From the NCBI GenBank assembly GCA_922989275.2, contig OV277862.1, positions 48,943,786 to 49,007,785 on the forward strand: a stretch of DNA of 64,000 nucleotides. Direction: 5' to 3'. Below, piece after piece: positions 1-10,549 of the stretch (the stretch's first letter is position 1; each line of letters opens with the position of its first letter). A program made the position numbers and the translations under genes. The notes beneath the pieces are model-generated. The model was not told the origin of the DNA. It did no database searches and saw only the letters and a program-made list of their open reading frames with translations. Source of the DNA: Gari tellinella. Lineage: Eukaryota; Mollusca; Bivalvia; Cardiida; Psammobiidae.

Positions 1-618
1 GCCTTTGGATATCTGTTTTTCTTTGTTGTTCTGATATACTACATTTTGCATCGTATTCGGGAATTTGGTGACGGCTACCTGGAGCTGTTGTCTGACGCTG
101 TTGATATATCAAGGAACTTGGACGGTCAACCAAATTGTATCTCATTTTATGGAGACAACATGGTAATATCCAATGTCATGGCACCTCGAGGTATAAATGG
201 TATACGTATTAACAACAACACCATTGAAGTTGCAGCTAATGTATTGAACAACACACGAAGTAGACAAAGGGTTAAAATTGCTAAAAACAAGTATGGGATT
301 CCGAAAAACCTGTTTGCTTTCCTTGTTGACAGGCATCGACCCGCTCATCAACAAGCTCTAAAGATCGTTTTCCATATTATGTTGATCATTGTTTTAATTG
401 GTCTAACAATTAATATTTCAAATAAGTACGTAACCGGATCATCATCTGAAATCTCGGAGGTAATGCACGTTGTATTCATAATGGTAGTTGGTGCCCTGCC
501 TCGGATTCTCGAACTTGTTTTAACGAATGCTAGTGAAAACGTCAAGAAGGAGATTGAACTGAGAAACCTCGAACAATCTGTGCTGGAATATTGGGATGGA
601 GATATGGCTATGGTTTGA
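1..618 (+). CDS. 3' part of a multi-pass membrane protein gene (family copy 0), open at the left edge
   Basis: The reading frame is open from base 1 and ends in TGA at 616-618, giving about 205 residues that match residues 618-822 of the copy at 44396-46864. By eye about 80-85% of aligned residues are identical. It begins in the hydrophobic segment AFGYLFFFVVLIYYI, then carries the family motif FGDGYLELLSDAVDIS, the FYGDNMVISNV stretch, and two further membrane segments (IVFHIMLIIVLIGLTI and VMHVVFIMVVGALP). The charged tail ends in WDGDMAMV. No stop or frameshift is seen, so the gene may be intact to the left. It runs convergently with the gene at 10550-13027. Function unknown; I do not recognise the family. 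Confidence 0.85.
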   Translation, partial: AFGYLFFFVVLIYYILHRIREFGDGYLELLSDAVDISRNLDGQPNCISFYGDNMVISNVMAPRGINGIRINNNTIEVAANVLNNTRSRQRVKIAKNKYGIPKNLFAFLVDRHRPAHQQALKIVFHIMLIIVLIGLTINISNKYVTGSSSEISEVMHVVFIMVVGALPRILELVLTNASENVKKEIELRNLEQSVLEYWDGDMAMV

Positions 619-671
619 ATAATTACTGTAGGTATACGTTTACTAGTATACGTGTACCGAAATTATCCAGG

Positions 672-922
672 TTAACCCTTTCCCCAATAGGAGCGACTTT
701 GAGCGCATTTTATTTATTCCTCCGCTGAAGAAAATAGTTCCAATTTGTACAGTCATGAACATATACGATAAGAAATATTTTATAACTCCCAGCAGAGGGT
801 AGCTTAAAGCAGGTTGAAAGTAAAGCAGAATGCGCCTTAAGGCGCATTCTGCTTTACTTTCAACCTGCTTTAATTGTTACATGTCTTCAAAACAAGAAAC
901 AGGCTATTAGGTAAAGGGTTAA
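672..922. mobile_element. Family B TTAA MITE
   Basis: TTAA at both ends, termini TTAACCCTTTCCCCAATAG and GGTAAAGGGTTAA, and a perfect central core-2 palindrome with loop region GCGCCTTAAGGCGC around 834-847. It sits 50 bp beyond the stop of the left-edge gene and so is probably transcribed in or near its 3' UTR. The ends resemble piggyBac-type MITEs. Confidence 0.8.
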
Positions 923-1131
923 ACGCATGCTCGAAGAAAAGGCAGCCCAGTTTTTACATTACCACCCTGATTTTCAATTTATATTTATGTTGTTATCGAA
1001 GAATTGACATACATGTGCCAACCATTATTGGTTAAACGCATGCTGGAAGAAAAGGCAACCCGGTTTTTACATTACCACCCTGATTTTCAATTTATATTTA
1101 TGCATTGACACACATGTGCCAACCATTATTG
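918..1131. repeat. Tandem direct duplication, about 105-bp unit
   Basis: Unit 1 (918-1030) and unit 2 (1031-1131) both start GTTAAACGCATGCT and end ACCATTATTG. Unit 2 lacks about 12 bp near its 3' third. Unit 1 starts on the terminal TTAA of the preceding B element. Confidence 0.8.
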
Positions 1132-1166
1132 TACATCCGTTGAGATGCGATCATCAGCAATACATT

Positions 1167-1318
1167 TTAACCCATTTGTGCCCACGATATCATATATGGG
1201 AGTAGACTCTGATCAGACTCCGCATTATGCGGCGTCTGATCAGAGTCTACACTGTTTGCTGATAGGAATTAATCCAATATATAAACATGGAAGAATCCAC
1301 TGGGCGCAAATGGGTTAA
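1167..1318. mobile_element. Family M TTAA MITE
   Basis: Inverted ends TTAACCCATTTGTGCCCA and GGGCGCAAATGGGTTAA with TTAA at each side. The centre is a palindrome of ACTCTGATCAGAC type related to core 1, followed by CTACACTGTTTGCTGATAGG. A second copy is at 51175-51391. Confidence 0.75.
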
Positions 1319-1834
1319 AACTTTGATGGCACTCTTATTAATTTTTCATTTTCAAAAACATGACTCGTGGGCAAATTTGTTTTTGAAACGGCCCATACAC
1401 TACTGATATTGACTTGAAATAGAGCGTACAAATATATGCCTTTGCATTTACTAATATGCCGCCAGAATAATTTTTGTTTCTGACTTAGGTTGAAAATTTG
1501 TTTATGTTTGCAAACTAATTTTCAACAGCATTGTAGTTAGATTAGTGAAAACTTTACAATTGTCCATGAACTATCTGTTTTAGCTGTACTTTAGGAAATT
1601 TGATTATATCTAATGCCAGTTTTAAATACTTTTTTTTCAGGTTATTGACGGAATACTTTCTTTGCATTTACACAGAAAAAATATATCTCTTTATTTCTAA
1701 GAATAAGATAAAAATTCTGTAGTCTCTTCTGCCTGAACATAGAATTACAGTAAAAATATCTATTTTGAGTGTTGGGTCAAAATTCAAAAGTGGTTTATTA
1801 ATGGTTTTATTTTACCACATTCCCAAAAATATTG
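1319..1834. other. No gene or element recognised
   Basis: AT-rich sequence without an open frame of note, palindrome or repeat that I can match elsewhere in the window. Confidence 0.5.
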
Positions 1835-2049
1835 TTAACCCCTTCACTGCCGTGACGTCATCAATTTTAAATAATTGTCGTCTGCTTCTATTATAAAAAC
1901 AATTTTTAGGTATTTTAGATTAAGAAATATTGAAACGAGTGTCAAATAGTTTGGCTCCTGATCAGACGCCGCGTTACGCGGCGTCTGATCAGGATCCAAA
2001 CTATTTGCAAAAAACTGTTGTGCTTGGGGTAAGGCAGTGAAGGGGTTAA
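1835..2049. mobile_element. Family A TTAA MITE, full length
   Basis: TTAA-flanked, 215 bp. Ends TTAACCCCTTCACTGCCG and GGCAGTGAAGGGGTTAA. The long arm holds TGACGTCATCAATTTTAAA and ATTGTCGTCTGC. Core 1 (about 1949-2008) has a GCCGCGTTACGCGGC centre. The 3' outer arm reads GGGGTAAGGCAGTGAAGG. Confidence 0.85.
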
Positions 2050-3040
2050 TTGACATGTGTCTTCATAACTATGACAACAGTTGCTTAAATTGGAATCTTT
2101 AATACTCATTTTAAACCGAAATAAGTTTGTTAGTAAAATTCTGTGTATATAGTTCTTGTTTGTAACCATTGTACATGTAAACATAGTTGTATATATGTTT
2201 CCAGTTAATGTTATCTTTTTCATAAATGGTTATCCATTTTGTTCAGCTTGTAAGCACATCTTCGTTTTAAATATGAATATTGTAAATACAACTGTTAATA
2301 TCAATTGTGTTACAGTGGGTTACATATAAAATTCATGGTTGGTAAGGGATAGTCAGATATAGAATAATTTACCAATGTAATGTTTAATTTACTCAAAAAA
2401 GACATAATTGCATTTGTAAACCACAATGCTTGAGAAATTTAGTTTTCTTTTTTTCCAGTTACTTTTTTCTCCAAAGGTTCAAGTTCTACAAACTGGCCAT
2501 GTTCATGAAGAATAAGACTATACGATCTTTTTTTATCCTAGTGGAATTGTACGTAGCAAAGTTTAAAACAAATATCTACTCTTTCTTAAATTGCAGTAGA
2601 AATGGCGATGGGGAAATCATAATAACAAAGATTCAGTCATGTTTCTGCAGTAACATTGATGATATGACTTATAGACTATTTGGGTCTTGATCCGACACAG
2701 AATAATTTAAGCAAGCGGCTGATCAGATTCCAAAGAGTGCTCCATGGTTAATTCATTTGAGAGGTTAATTTCATGATAAATGTTATTTTGCATGTGCTTA
2801 AGATTTCTTATTGACTCATGATTATTAACTTTTATTATATACATTTCTCACATAACTACCCCTGTTTTTCTATAGCGAACAACGATGACGAATATCCTTA
2901 TCTCCAACATGTGTAAGATAACTTTGATGACGTCACTATAACGTCACTATTTATAACGGCGATTTGACGTCACCGGGGTTCCAAAAAATGCATATTGCTT
3001 TAAAACTAGCTTAAATCTTTGGTAATGTGAGAAAAAGAAT
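2050..3040. other. Mostly unassigned; degenerate hairpin trace and TGACGTCA-rich stretch
   Basis: No gene recognised. A decayed core (GGGTCTTGATCCG...CTGATCAGATTCC) lies near 2680-2730. From 2928 there are several TGACGTCA-like octamers that recur in inverted sense at about 3268-3298, which may mark the ends of an old inverted-repeat element. Confidence 0.35.
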
Positions 3041-3152
3041 CTGTCACTAATCGATGTTTAAGACAAGTTGATCTCAAATTCGTCTAGAATAGAGCTCGCT
3101 TAATAACATTTCAATTCAAGACTCGTTTGTCTTAAACATCAACTCATGACAG
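3041..3152. repeat. Imperfect inverted repeat
   Basis: Arms CTGTCA...GATGTTTAAGACAA and TTGTCTTAAACATC...TGACAG face each other about 45 bp apart. It is possibly the inner part of a larger element bounded by TGACGTCA-like motifs. Confidence 0.55.
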
Positions 3153-3368
3153 ATCCTATATATCGATGATTTATAGTGATTTCTCAGTTAGATAATTTTC
3201 ATATGCGTCACAGTTGATATCATAAATAGTAATGATATAAATCTTGCAGTTACGATATCATTTGTATGACGTTACGTCACAATTTATTTGGTGACGTCGA
3301 TCGTAAACAATTAATTTAGTGTGTTTTCGCTGTGAAAACGTCGTTAAAATATATATAATAAATAGAAT

Positions 3369-3511
3369 AATCAATTCCTTTGGGTGGATATGAAAATTAT
3401 ATCAAACGAATGGGTTGTTATCTGGTTAAAAAACTGGTTCTACGGACTCGTTTTTAACCAGATAACAACCCATTCTCGTGATATTTTCATATCAATCCAA
3501 AGGAATTGATT
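3369..3511. repeat. Long near-perfect hairpin
   Basis: The arms start AATCAATTCCTTTGG and end CCAAAGGAATTGATT, with an inner match GAATGGGTTGTTATCTGG / CCAGATAACAACCCATTC. The loop is about 15 bp. No internal coding. Its structure resembles the hairpins at 31655, 41075 and 42982, but its sequence is different. Confidence 0.75.
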
Positions 3512-3658
3512 ACACTCTAGTTATAACATAACAAACGGCGCCAGCATTAAATAAAACAAATTGTTTTTTTTTTTATATTACTAGGTCTAGTGGTATAACT
3601 ATGCAAACAAGGTATGCGAAAACGCCGTTGTGTACTTATGATGTTATTACAATGCGTC

Positions 3659-3848
3659 CGGCCCGTTTCATAAAACTTCGTACGACAAAAACGGTCGTAA
3701 GTCAAAACTTTAAAATACATTTGATTTCAAGACGAGTCCAAACAGATGTCACAAGACGTGATGAGATGGAGAAATAAATAATAATAGAGACTTTTATAAT
3801 ATGACTTACGACAACATTTGTCGTACGAAGTTTTATAAAATGGGTCCC
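3659..3848. mobile_element. Family F Harbinger-like MITE
   Basis: The left end GGCCCGTTTCATAAAACTTC is mirrored by GAAGTTTTATAAAATGGGTCCC. Subterminal TACGACAAA...GTCGTAAGTC is followed by the ATGTCACAAGAC motif typical of this family here. The GGGCCCGTTT end type is common in PIF/Harbinger MITEs. The target duplication is unclear. Confidence 0.7.
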
Positions 3849-4054
3849 AGCTATCTTACTTCATAACTCCTTCATAAAGATTAAAATTTAATGATTAAAT
3901 GTTGGTTTAATTAATCAATCTACCTGAAATTGTTTTTGATTGTGTTAGTTCTAGATCTATCTACTGAATGAATAGGGATAATTTTGAACCACATATTTCC
4001 TGTCTACTGGTTTTCGCGCTCAGCCTTAACTATTGAGTCATTCATTTGACTTGG

Positions 4055-4156
4055 TCACTCAAACTGTTTGGCACTCGTCTTTAGGTTTCATTAAATCTAA
4101 ATTTGACAAATATTGCAGACGGTGCTTATAAAGCAGACGATATTACGACAGGTTAA
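4055..4156. mobile_element. Family A fragment (long arm)
   Basis: CAAACTGTTTGGCACTCGTC, a TCTAAATTTGACAA run and GCAGACGATATTACGACAGG match the long arm of family A. It ends at the TTAA used by the following B element. Confidence 0.55.
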
Positions 4157-4411
4157 CCCTTTACCTCATAAATATTTTATTGTATTGAAGATAGGTGACC
4201 ACTAAAAGCAGGTTGAAAGTAAAGTAGAATGCACCTTAAGGTGCATTCTGCTTTACATTCAGTCTCCTTTAAGCTGTCATCTTCTAGAATGTAAAAAATA
4301 TTCCTTATAATACATATACATGTTCATAACTGTAAAAATTGGAACTATTTTCTTCAGTGGAGGAATAAATTAAATACGCTAAAAGGCGTTTCTATTTGTG
4401 GAAAGGGTTAA
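4153..4411. mobile_element. Family B TTAA MITE
   Basis: TTAA-flanked with ends TTAACCCTTTACCTCATA and GGAAAGGGTTAA. The core-2 palindrome centre is GCACCTTAAGGTGC, a paired variant of the GCGCC/GGCGC centre in other copies. Confidence 0.8.
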
Positions 4412-4588
4412 GGGTCAATCGGAAATGTACGAAGCGTTACCATCCATCAATTATGTTGATCGTATTTTTTGTATTTTTATTGTGTGCATGAGCTTGCCTG
4501 TATGGATGTATCAATAAAATATCTAGATATATGTGTGTTTTGTTTATCATTACATTTGCCAAGTTTAAATTCATCTAACAAAGATTCT

Positions 4589-4819
4589 GGTGCCCGTTTT
4601 ATAAAACCTCGTACGATAAAGAATGTCGTAAGTCAGATTATAAAAGTCTCAATTATTATTTATTTCTCCATCTAATCCTGTTTTGTGACATCTCCTTCAA
4701 AAGATGATTCCATAGAGATGTCACAAGACAGAATTAGATAGAGAAATCAGAAATTAGTTGTATTTATAGTTTTGACTTACAACAATTTTTGTCGTACGAA
4801 GTTTTTTGAAATGGACCCC
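4589..4819. mobile_element. Family F Harbinger-like MITE
   Basis: GTGCCCGTTTTATAAAAC at left and GAAGTTTTTTGAAATGGACC at right. Internal arms hold ATCCTG...TGTGACATCTCC and its complement. It is followed 70 bp later by a second copy. Confidence 0.7.
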
Positions 4820-4888
4820 TGATCTGTAATTGAAATCGACTGTATACTTTCCTTTTAGTGAAAGTTGTCATATTAAGCAAATTATGTA

Positions 4889-5094
4889 GTTAAGTCAGAT
4901 TATAAAAGTCTCAATTTTTATGTATTTCTCTATCTAATCCTGTCTTGTGACATCTTTTTGGAAAACGTAATGAAAAGACGATTCCAAACAGATGACACAA
5001 GACAGGATTAGAAAAAGAAAAATAGAAACTAAATGTAATTTTAAGTTTTGACTTACGACAGTTTTTGTCGCACGACTTTTCGTTAGACGGGTCC
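4889..5094. mobile_element. Family F MITE, left end missing
   Basis: It starts inside the arm at TAAGTCAGATTATAAAAGTC and keeps TCTTGTGACATC and the right arm TTTTGTCGCACGAC...GACGGGTCCC. The terminal GGGCCCGTTT at the left is lost. Confidence 0.65.
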
Positions 5095-5195
5095 CAGTTC
5101 TCCGAACAAAAAGATCTTAACGTCTGTTCTCTGTACAAGAAATTCTGTTTTATTTCTTAATTGTGTATGATAAATTGACTCATGTTATATCGCAA

Positions 5196-5274
5196 GAAAT
5201 GTCAAACGGTTTGGATCCTGATCAGACGCAGAGTTACTGTTTGTGCAAATAAGGATTGTATCGGGATATTGCAG
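5196..5274. mobile_element. Family A fragment
   Basis: AAATGTCAAACGGTTTGG, then TCCTGATCAGACGC, GTTTGTGCAAAT and a decayed end GGGATATTGCAGTAAATGAG, as in the short arm of family A. One side of the palindrome is deleted. Confidence 0.55.
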
Positions 5275-5800
5275 TAAATGAGTTGACCACAAGACGTCTG
5301 TATTTTTTCTAAATACATGTAGCTTGAAAAATACTTGTTGAAATAGTGAAATCACAAAAACATAGGAGAATGCATAGCAGACTCTGACTATTAAAACAGC
5401 TTAAGCAAAACCAGAATTAACATGTGTTTACGCTGCTCTAATAACAAAACAAGTGTTATGATCGCATATGGGGAAACAATACAATGTGTGTTGATCAAAC
5501 AGTCTATGGACAGTAGTATACGCTGTGGTTCTATTTCAAGTGCATTGCAAGAGCCTGTTTCAAACGGAAAGATCCATACATTGGTATGCCCACAAAACAC
5601 GAATTTTGAGGCATAAAGTGATTGAAATGTGCGTGCATGTGTCCGTCCTTGCGTAAGTGCGTAAACACTTGCGTGTGTGAATATCTTGCCAGGAGCATAG
5701 AAATACCAATTTTAGTGTGTAGCCATGTACTTCTTGCAATGATGGAGTGTAATGCACCATTTTCAAGTCATGGTTACAATGGCACTGAATTTTATCCTTA
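5275..5800. other. No gene or element recognised
   Basis: Short open frames overlap on both strands between about 5390 and 5770, but none has a recognisable domain or a partner in the window. GCGT/TGTG-rich simple sequence lies near 5630-5680. Confidence 0.4.
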
Positions 5801-6482
5801 ATTTATAAACCAAATTGTTCGGAGCACATTTTCAATATTCACATTAGCCTGTAAGGGATACCATATTTGACATATTAGTTCATCTGCGGATGGCGGAGTG
5901 TCGCATACCACTTGCAGGTAACTGTGACATTGACCCTGACCTTTGACCTCATTTGTAAAATAGGCTCGTCCGGAGCACATTTCCTATAGCACATCAGCTA
6001 GTGTACCAAATATAGTCAATGCTTACGTCTTGGTATGGTAGAGTACCATGTACTTCTTACAGGTCGCTGAGATCTTGACCTTTGACCTCAATTATAGGAA
6101 ATTATTGTTTCCTCTGCCACTACAGTACAGTTATAGATACCAAAATTATATTTGTGAGTATTTTTTTTTGTTGAAATTCTGGAGAGAGACGTTCCATTTT
6201 CAGATAGAAATGACCTTCAAATAGAGAAAACAGTATCCGGAGAATATGCTTATTCCAAATCAGCAAAGTATACCAAATTTGGTATTTGAGTACATTTATG
6301 TTGGCCGAGTGCCGAATCCTACTTTTAAGGTTCAGTTTTACTGTGATTTTGATCTTTGGCATTACTTATCGACAACAACTTGTCCGGAGTACAACATGTT
6401 TGCACCTCCTATGCACCACAACAGCGAGGAATACCAAATGTGGTGTATGAGTATATTTAAGAATCTCCCTGAATTCATTTAA
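5801..6482. repeat. Degenerate tandem repeat region, about 150-bp spacing
   Basis: The phrase TCCGGAGCACATTT recurs at about 5818 and 5970, with weaker TCCGGAG forms near 6234 and 6382. TGACCTTTGACCTCA recurs near 5938 and 6077, and ACCAAAT...GGT motifs follow each. The look matches old repeat sequences common in molluscs; class unassigned. A related fragment lies near 48785-48870. Confidence 0.45.
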
Positions 6483-6719
6483 TATCAACATAACTCTTTA
6501 GGGGCTTTTGTCACTTGCCGTGACACCTTTTTTATAAAGTATTTTTTGTGGAGAACAGTTACTTGGCTGAAGGAATATTTCAACGAGCGATAGACAGCTT
6601 TGATAATTATCAGTCATCATGTCTGGGTTAGTTTTAAACTGCATGTACATGCCTATAAATTTGCAGTTGAAACTTCCTGAATAATTAATGAATTGAAAAC
6701 TAGGTTTCAATTTTGCAAT

Positions 6720-6923
6720 TTAACACCTTCCCTGTCAAAACGTCATAAATTTTAAACAATTGTCGTCTGCTTTTAGATCTAGATCTATATCTCAAAACTA
6801 AAGAAATATTAAAAAGAGTGTCAACGGTTTGGATCCTGATCAGACTCCGCGTTACGCGGCTTCTGATCAGGATACAAACTGTTTGCAATTAATTAATGTA
6901 CTCGGGGTAACCAGTCGAGGAAT
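6720..6923. mobile_element. Family A TTAA MITE
   Basis: Left TTAACACCTTCCCTGTCA, ACGTCATAAATTTTAAAC and ATTGTCGTCTGC; core 1 about 6826-6890 with one centre mismatch; right end decayed (GGGGTAACCAGTCGAGG). Confidence 0.7.
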
Positions 6924-7078
6924 AAGAGTAATTCGTCATATTTACAGTCTTGCCTTGATAACTCAAGATTGATTGAGTCCAACTTACCATTACTTCCGTA
7001 CAATTCTATATTTAGAGCATGTTTACGTCGAGCAGTATTCTAAGTTTTAAGTTTTCTTTTTAAAGTTAAACTGTGGTT

Positions 7079-7341
7079 AATTAATTGGTCATTGAAACTT
7101 TAAATGAAAAACTGAGTTCTAAATTAAGTCAAATACAAATTTGACCGTTTCAGGGTGTTGGTTTTTTTTTGGTTTTTTTTTACAGCAAATTGCAAATTGA
7201 CTAACAGTACAGACCCCGATCAGAGGACTCCTAAAGGAATCCTCTGATCAAGGTCTTCATTGTTTATATATGAAAGATGTACACTTCACATGAACATCGT
7301 TTGTAAAAGACGGGTATTGAAGTCGCTAGTGTTCAAGGGGT
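7079..7341. mobile_element. Family H MITE
   Basis: The palindrome ACAGACCCCGATCAGAGG / CCTCTGATCAAGGTCTTC with an ACTCCTAAAGGAAT centre is followed by the family tail with GTACACTTCACATGAACA. The right end ...GTTCAAGGGGTTA is near TTAA. The left boundary is approximate. Confidence 0.6.
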
Positions 7342-7362
7342 TACACTATGATTGCATTTGTT

Positions 7363-7702
7363 ACAGTGCTCCCTCTCTACAACGACACCCAATGGGAGAC
7401 AACTATTATGTGTGTTGGTCGCAGGAAATTGTTATAGGGAGGGAATATCAATATCCTTAGAGTATTTGCAAACAGTCTGATCCGGGTTCAAACTGTTTGT
7501 CATACGTCTTTATGTTTCTTCTGTCTAAATTTCCACTGCGTTACTTTCAGCAAAAAAGGCAAACGACACTTTTAAGCAGACGATAATTTAGCAGAGAAAG
7601 GGTTAGAGATAATTGTCATGTCTTTTGGGAATTGAGACAGGCGTTGTTGTAAGGAAGGAATCATTGTTCGTAGGGGTCGTTGTAGGGAGGGAGCACTGTA
7701 CT
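7363..7702. mobile_element. Family I MITE with family A sequence inside
   Basis: Ends TACAGTGCTCCCTCTCTAC and GTAGGGAGGGAGCACTGTA form a clear inverted pair, consistent with a TA target. Between them, 7466-7607 carries TTCAAACTGTTTGTCATACG and GCAGACGATAATTTAGC, the long arm of family A. This copy is therefore composite. Confidence 0.65.
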
Positions 7703-7773
7703 TAAGATTTCAATTATCGAGGTTCGAATTTATTCTTTAATTTAGACTTTCGCATATATCATGCAGAAACGAT

Positions 7774-7982
7774 TACAGTAAAACCTCTCTATTACGACCA
7801 CTAAATTTGGTTAGTTATTGAGAGTTTAAGGCAGGTGACTGCTTAAAGCAAGGTGACAGTAAAACAGAAAGCTCCAATAGGAGCTTTCTATTTTACTGTC
7901 ACCTTGCTTTAAGCTGTCACCTGTCTTTTATACACTCAATTGACCTTCTTTTTAGTGTCCGTTATAGAGAGGTTTTACTGTA
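7774..7982. mobile_element. Family D MITE (TA target, pogo/Tigger-like ends)
   Basis: TA flanks; ends CAGTAAAACCTCTCTATTAC and ATAGAGAGGTTTTACTG. The inner palindrome GCTTAAAGCAAGGTGACAG / CTGTCACCTTGCTTTAAGC has a GCTCCAATAGGAGC centre. The CAGT-AACCTC type of end is usual for Tc1/mariner-pogo MITEs (family knowledge). Confidence 0.8.
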
Positions 7983-8226
7983 AATTGAAATTTCAGATAC
8001 ACAAATATTTTATTTTCCGATAAGCGATGCGTGTAGACCTTGACATAGTTTCAGCTGTACATTTAGACCTATAGCAAACCATGCAGGGGAAAATAGGTGG
8101 TTTACCTCGGAATTTGAATTTCATTAGTTAACATTAAAATAGTTCACCCGTGACAAAGAAAGAGTGGGTTCATTTGTACGGAAGCCCTTGAGGAACATTT
8201 TGGATGGCTCATTTATTATCCTTTAT

Positions 8227-8468
8227 TATAACTCATTCACCCCTGAAACTTTTAATGAACACTTCCTATTTCCAATTAAGCATAGTCATTGTTTAAACAT
8301 GTTTAGGTTTTAACAAGTATTGCAAAATGACAAACAGTGCAGACCCTGGCCAGAGGATTCCCATTGTAGCCCTCTGATCAGGGTCTACATTCTTTTCATA
8401 GGATAAGTGTTCTCTTCATATGTACACTGTTTGTTCATGACGAGCGTACTCGCTGCCGGGATTGAATA
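8227..8468. mobile_element. Family H MITE
   Basis: The left arm CTCATTCACCCCTGAAAC and CCAATTAAG precede the palindrome ACAGTGCAGACCCTGGCC / CCCTCTGATCAGGGTCTAC. The tail TTTTCATAGGATAAGTG, ATGTACACTGTTTG and TCATGACGAGCGTACTCG is the stretch that also forms the 81-bp satellite at 61467-62780. Confidence 0.7.
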
Positions 8469-8503
8469 TTCACATCTAACTTCTCACAGATATCAGTCAT
8501 GAA

Positions 8504-8837
8504 TACAGTGCTCCCTCCCTACAACGCCACTCTGAACAACGATGTCCTCCTAACAACAACACCTACCGCTGTCACCAAACAAGACAATATTATATGTCTT
8601 ACACTTTCTCTGCTACAATATCGTTTACCAAACCTATCGTCTGCTGGATTTTTTTCTCGAAATTACATATTAGTGGACATTTTGACAGAAGAAATATAAT
8701 GACGAGTAACAGACAGCTTGAATCTCGATTCAAGCTGTTTTCATATGTAAGCCAACTCTTAATTTCCAGTGCCTATAACAACTTCCTCCGAACAACACAC
8801 ACAATCTTGGTCGCTCATTGGGTGTTGTTGCTGTTTA
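8504..8837. mobile_element. Family I MITE
   Basis: Left end TACAGTGCTCCCTCCCTAC. The centre is reduced to CAGCTTGAATC / GATTCAAGCTG, with no GATCAGACGCC middle. The right end is shortened to GGTGTTGTTGCTGTTTA. Best matches are the copies at 34953 and 39916. Confidence 0.6.
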
Positions 8838-9035
8838 CCCTTGAACTTTTAATGGACACGTCCAGTTTCCAAATACGTCTAGCCCATTTATGACTGTTTA
8901 GATGTTTTCTACACTATATTGAAAAGTGACAAACAGAGCAGAACATGACCAGATAGCTCCTTTAGGGGCTCTGTGATCAGGATCTACACTGTTTGCAAAG
9001 TCGCCTCTATGCGACCCCGGCGCCAAAAGTGTTAA
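8834..9035. mobile_element. Family H MITE
   Basis: Left TTACCCTTGAACTTTTAATG and TCCAAATACGTCTAGCCC; palindrome ...ACCAGATAGCTCCTTTAGGGG; CTACACTGTTTGCAAAGTCG; right end GCCAAAAGTGTTAA. It abuts the preceding family I copy. Confidence 0.6.
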
Positions 9036-9235
9036 TGAGCAAGTAGAACATGTGTTCGTGACCGAGAAACATGTCCAGTTTTCAGGGACTTCCGGTTTAA
9101 ATAGCGGAGTTCCGGTGTCCATGTGTTACATTGTTTACCTCAGTTAACACATCCCTGATGTCTCATCTAACTCGGAAGCTACATGTTTATTGCTAAGATA
9201 TGGCATTTTCACAATATACGAATACGACTATGAGT

Positions 9236-9421
9236 TTTATTGACCACTTCACTGCCTTTCTCCTTGTAAAATGTTTCTTTTTGTGCAAACGTGTTGGATT
9301 CTGATCAGATGCCGCGTAACGCGGCATCTGATCAGGATCCAACAAGTTTGACACTCTTGACGAAATTACTTTAGTCAAATTAGCTGCAATTTAAATTTGA
9401 GAAATAAAATCATATCACGAT
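9236..9421. mobile_element. Family A MITE, degenerate ends
   Basis: CCACTTCACTGCC at left. Core 1 at about 9292-9352 has centre GATGCCGCGTAACGCGGCATC, a paired C-to-T/G-to-A change relative to GACGCC. The long arm GACACTCTTGACG follows; the right end is decayed. Confidence 0.65.
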
Positions 9422-9997
9422 AGTTTAAAATAGATGTCGGGATGACAGCACAGGGGAAATATAAAACATATTACAATGTTTATAGCCAAATACATAGTGG
9501 TATACAATAACCTGAGGAAATCAAAACATTCGACAGTTCCTAAGTATAAAATCATACAGCAGTGAGAGAGATGATTTCCAAGCATATCCCGTGTCAAGGT
9601 CACTACAAGACAACCATAAAAGATGTGGGTATGGCTGTGAATGCGCACCATTTTGCAGATGAAACATTTATAAATAGAATACAAGCACATAATATGCCAT
9701 CAGCTAATGAATAACCCTACCCACTATACAGTCATATTTAATAATCTATATCTTAATCCTTGTATTTTACTGTTTGTATTTTACTCAGACCTCATTTTCG
9801 ATGAATTTCGATTACCCTGACGTCGTAATTTACATCAACGTGTCGTCGGGTATTCTGGCTACACGTACATGTTTAAGTTCCGCGTTATTATTCGTGGCAA
9901 AACATAATTCTTGTTCTACTTCAACTATCTAATGTTTCTGGATATAAAATGATTTAAACAACTATCTAGTTGATTATGGCGTATATTGAAGGCATTT
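9422..9997. other. No gene or element recognised
   Basis: No convincing coding, palindrome or matched repeat. Confidence 0.45.
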
Positions 9998-10143
9998 GGC
10001 GGTTCTCTGCAGGGCGTTGTATTCAGCTCTCGGCGTCTTGGGGGGAAAACAGCCGATCAGACTCGCGCTGAAGGCGCTTGTCAGATCGGATGTTTCCGCC
10101 AAAACCGTTTCGAGCTGAATACATAGTCCTGTATCTCACCGCC
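9998..10143. repeat. Inverted repeat with GGCGGT ends
   Basis: Outer arms GGCGGT(TCTCTGC)AGG...TGTATTCAGCTC and GAGCTGAATACATAG...CACCGCC; inner arms CCGATCAGACTCGCGC and GCGCTTGTCAGATCGG. Single copy here; probably a MITE of an unassigned family. Confidence 0.6.
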
Positions 10144-10337
10144 AACTGGTTCATGTAATGTGTATCTACTGTTGCTTCTGTCTCGTTAAGAACATGAAAA
10201 ACATTGGCATTTTTCTGATACCTACAACCAATAGTTTTGAAAGCTCCCAGAATTCACATGAAATAACTGTATAATACTAAACTGGTATCACTACCAGTAA
10301 CTATATAACGTACACTCACGGAATTATACCCAGTGAT

Positions 10338-10529
10338 CAGAGCACCAGATAAGGGTAGTTTTTCAAAACTTAAAATCTTTATTTCTGAATTAAACCCTAT
10401 GGTGTCACTACTCATTAGAATCGTCTCTTCGAGACGATTCTAATGAGTAGTAACACCATAGGATTTGGTGCTGAATAAGTGAGAAAATGTTTGATTTGTT
10501 GAAATAACTACCTCTTATCTGGAGCCCTG
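10338..10529. mobile_element. Family K MITE with perfect 8-bp target duplication, in the 3' flank of gene 1
   Basis: Flanked by CCAGTGAT at 10330-10337 and 10530-10537. Ends CAGAGCACCAGATAAGGG and CTCTTATCTGGAGCCCTG. The central palindrome CTACTCATTAGAATCGTC / GACGATTCTAATGAGTAG is perfect. CAG ends and an 8-bp duplication fit the hAT superfamily. It lies 20 bp downstream of the stop codon of gene 1 (minus strand). Confidence 0.85.
10378..10383 (-). promoter_or_regulatory. Candidate polyadenylation signal (AATAAA) supplied by the K element
   Basis: AATAAA on the minus strand about 165 nt past the gene 1 stop, inside the K insertion. No AATAAA is seen on this strand between the stop and this site. 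Use in vivo is inference only. Confidence 0.35.
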
Positions 10530-10549
10530 CCAGTGATACAATAAAATGC

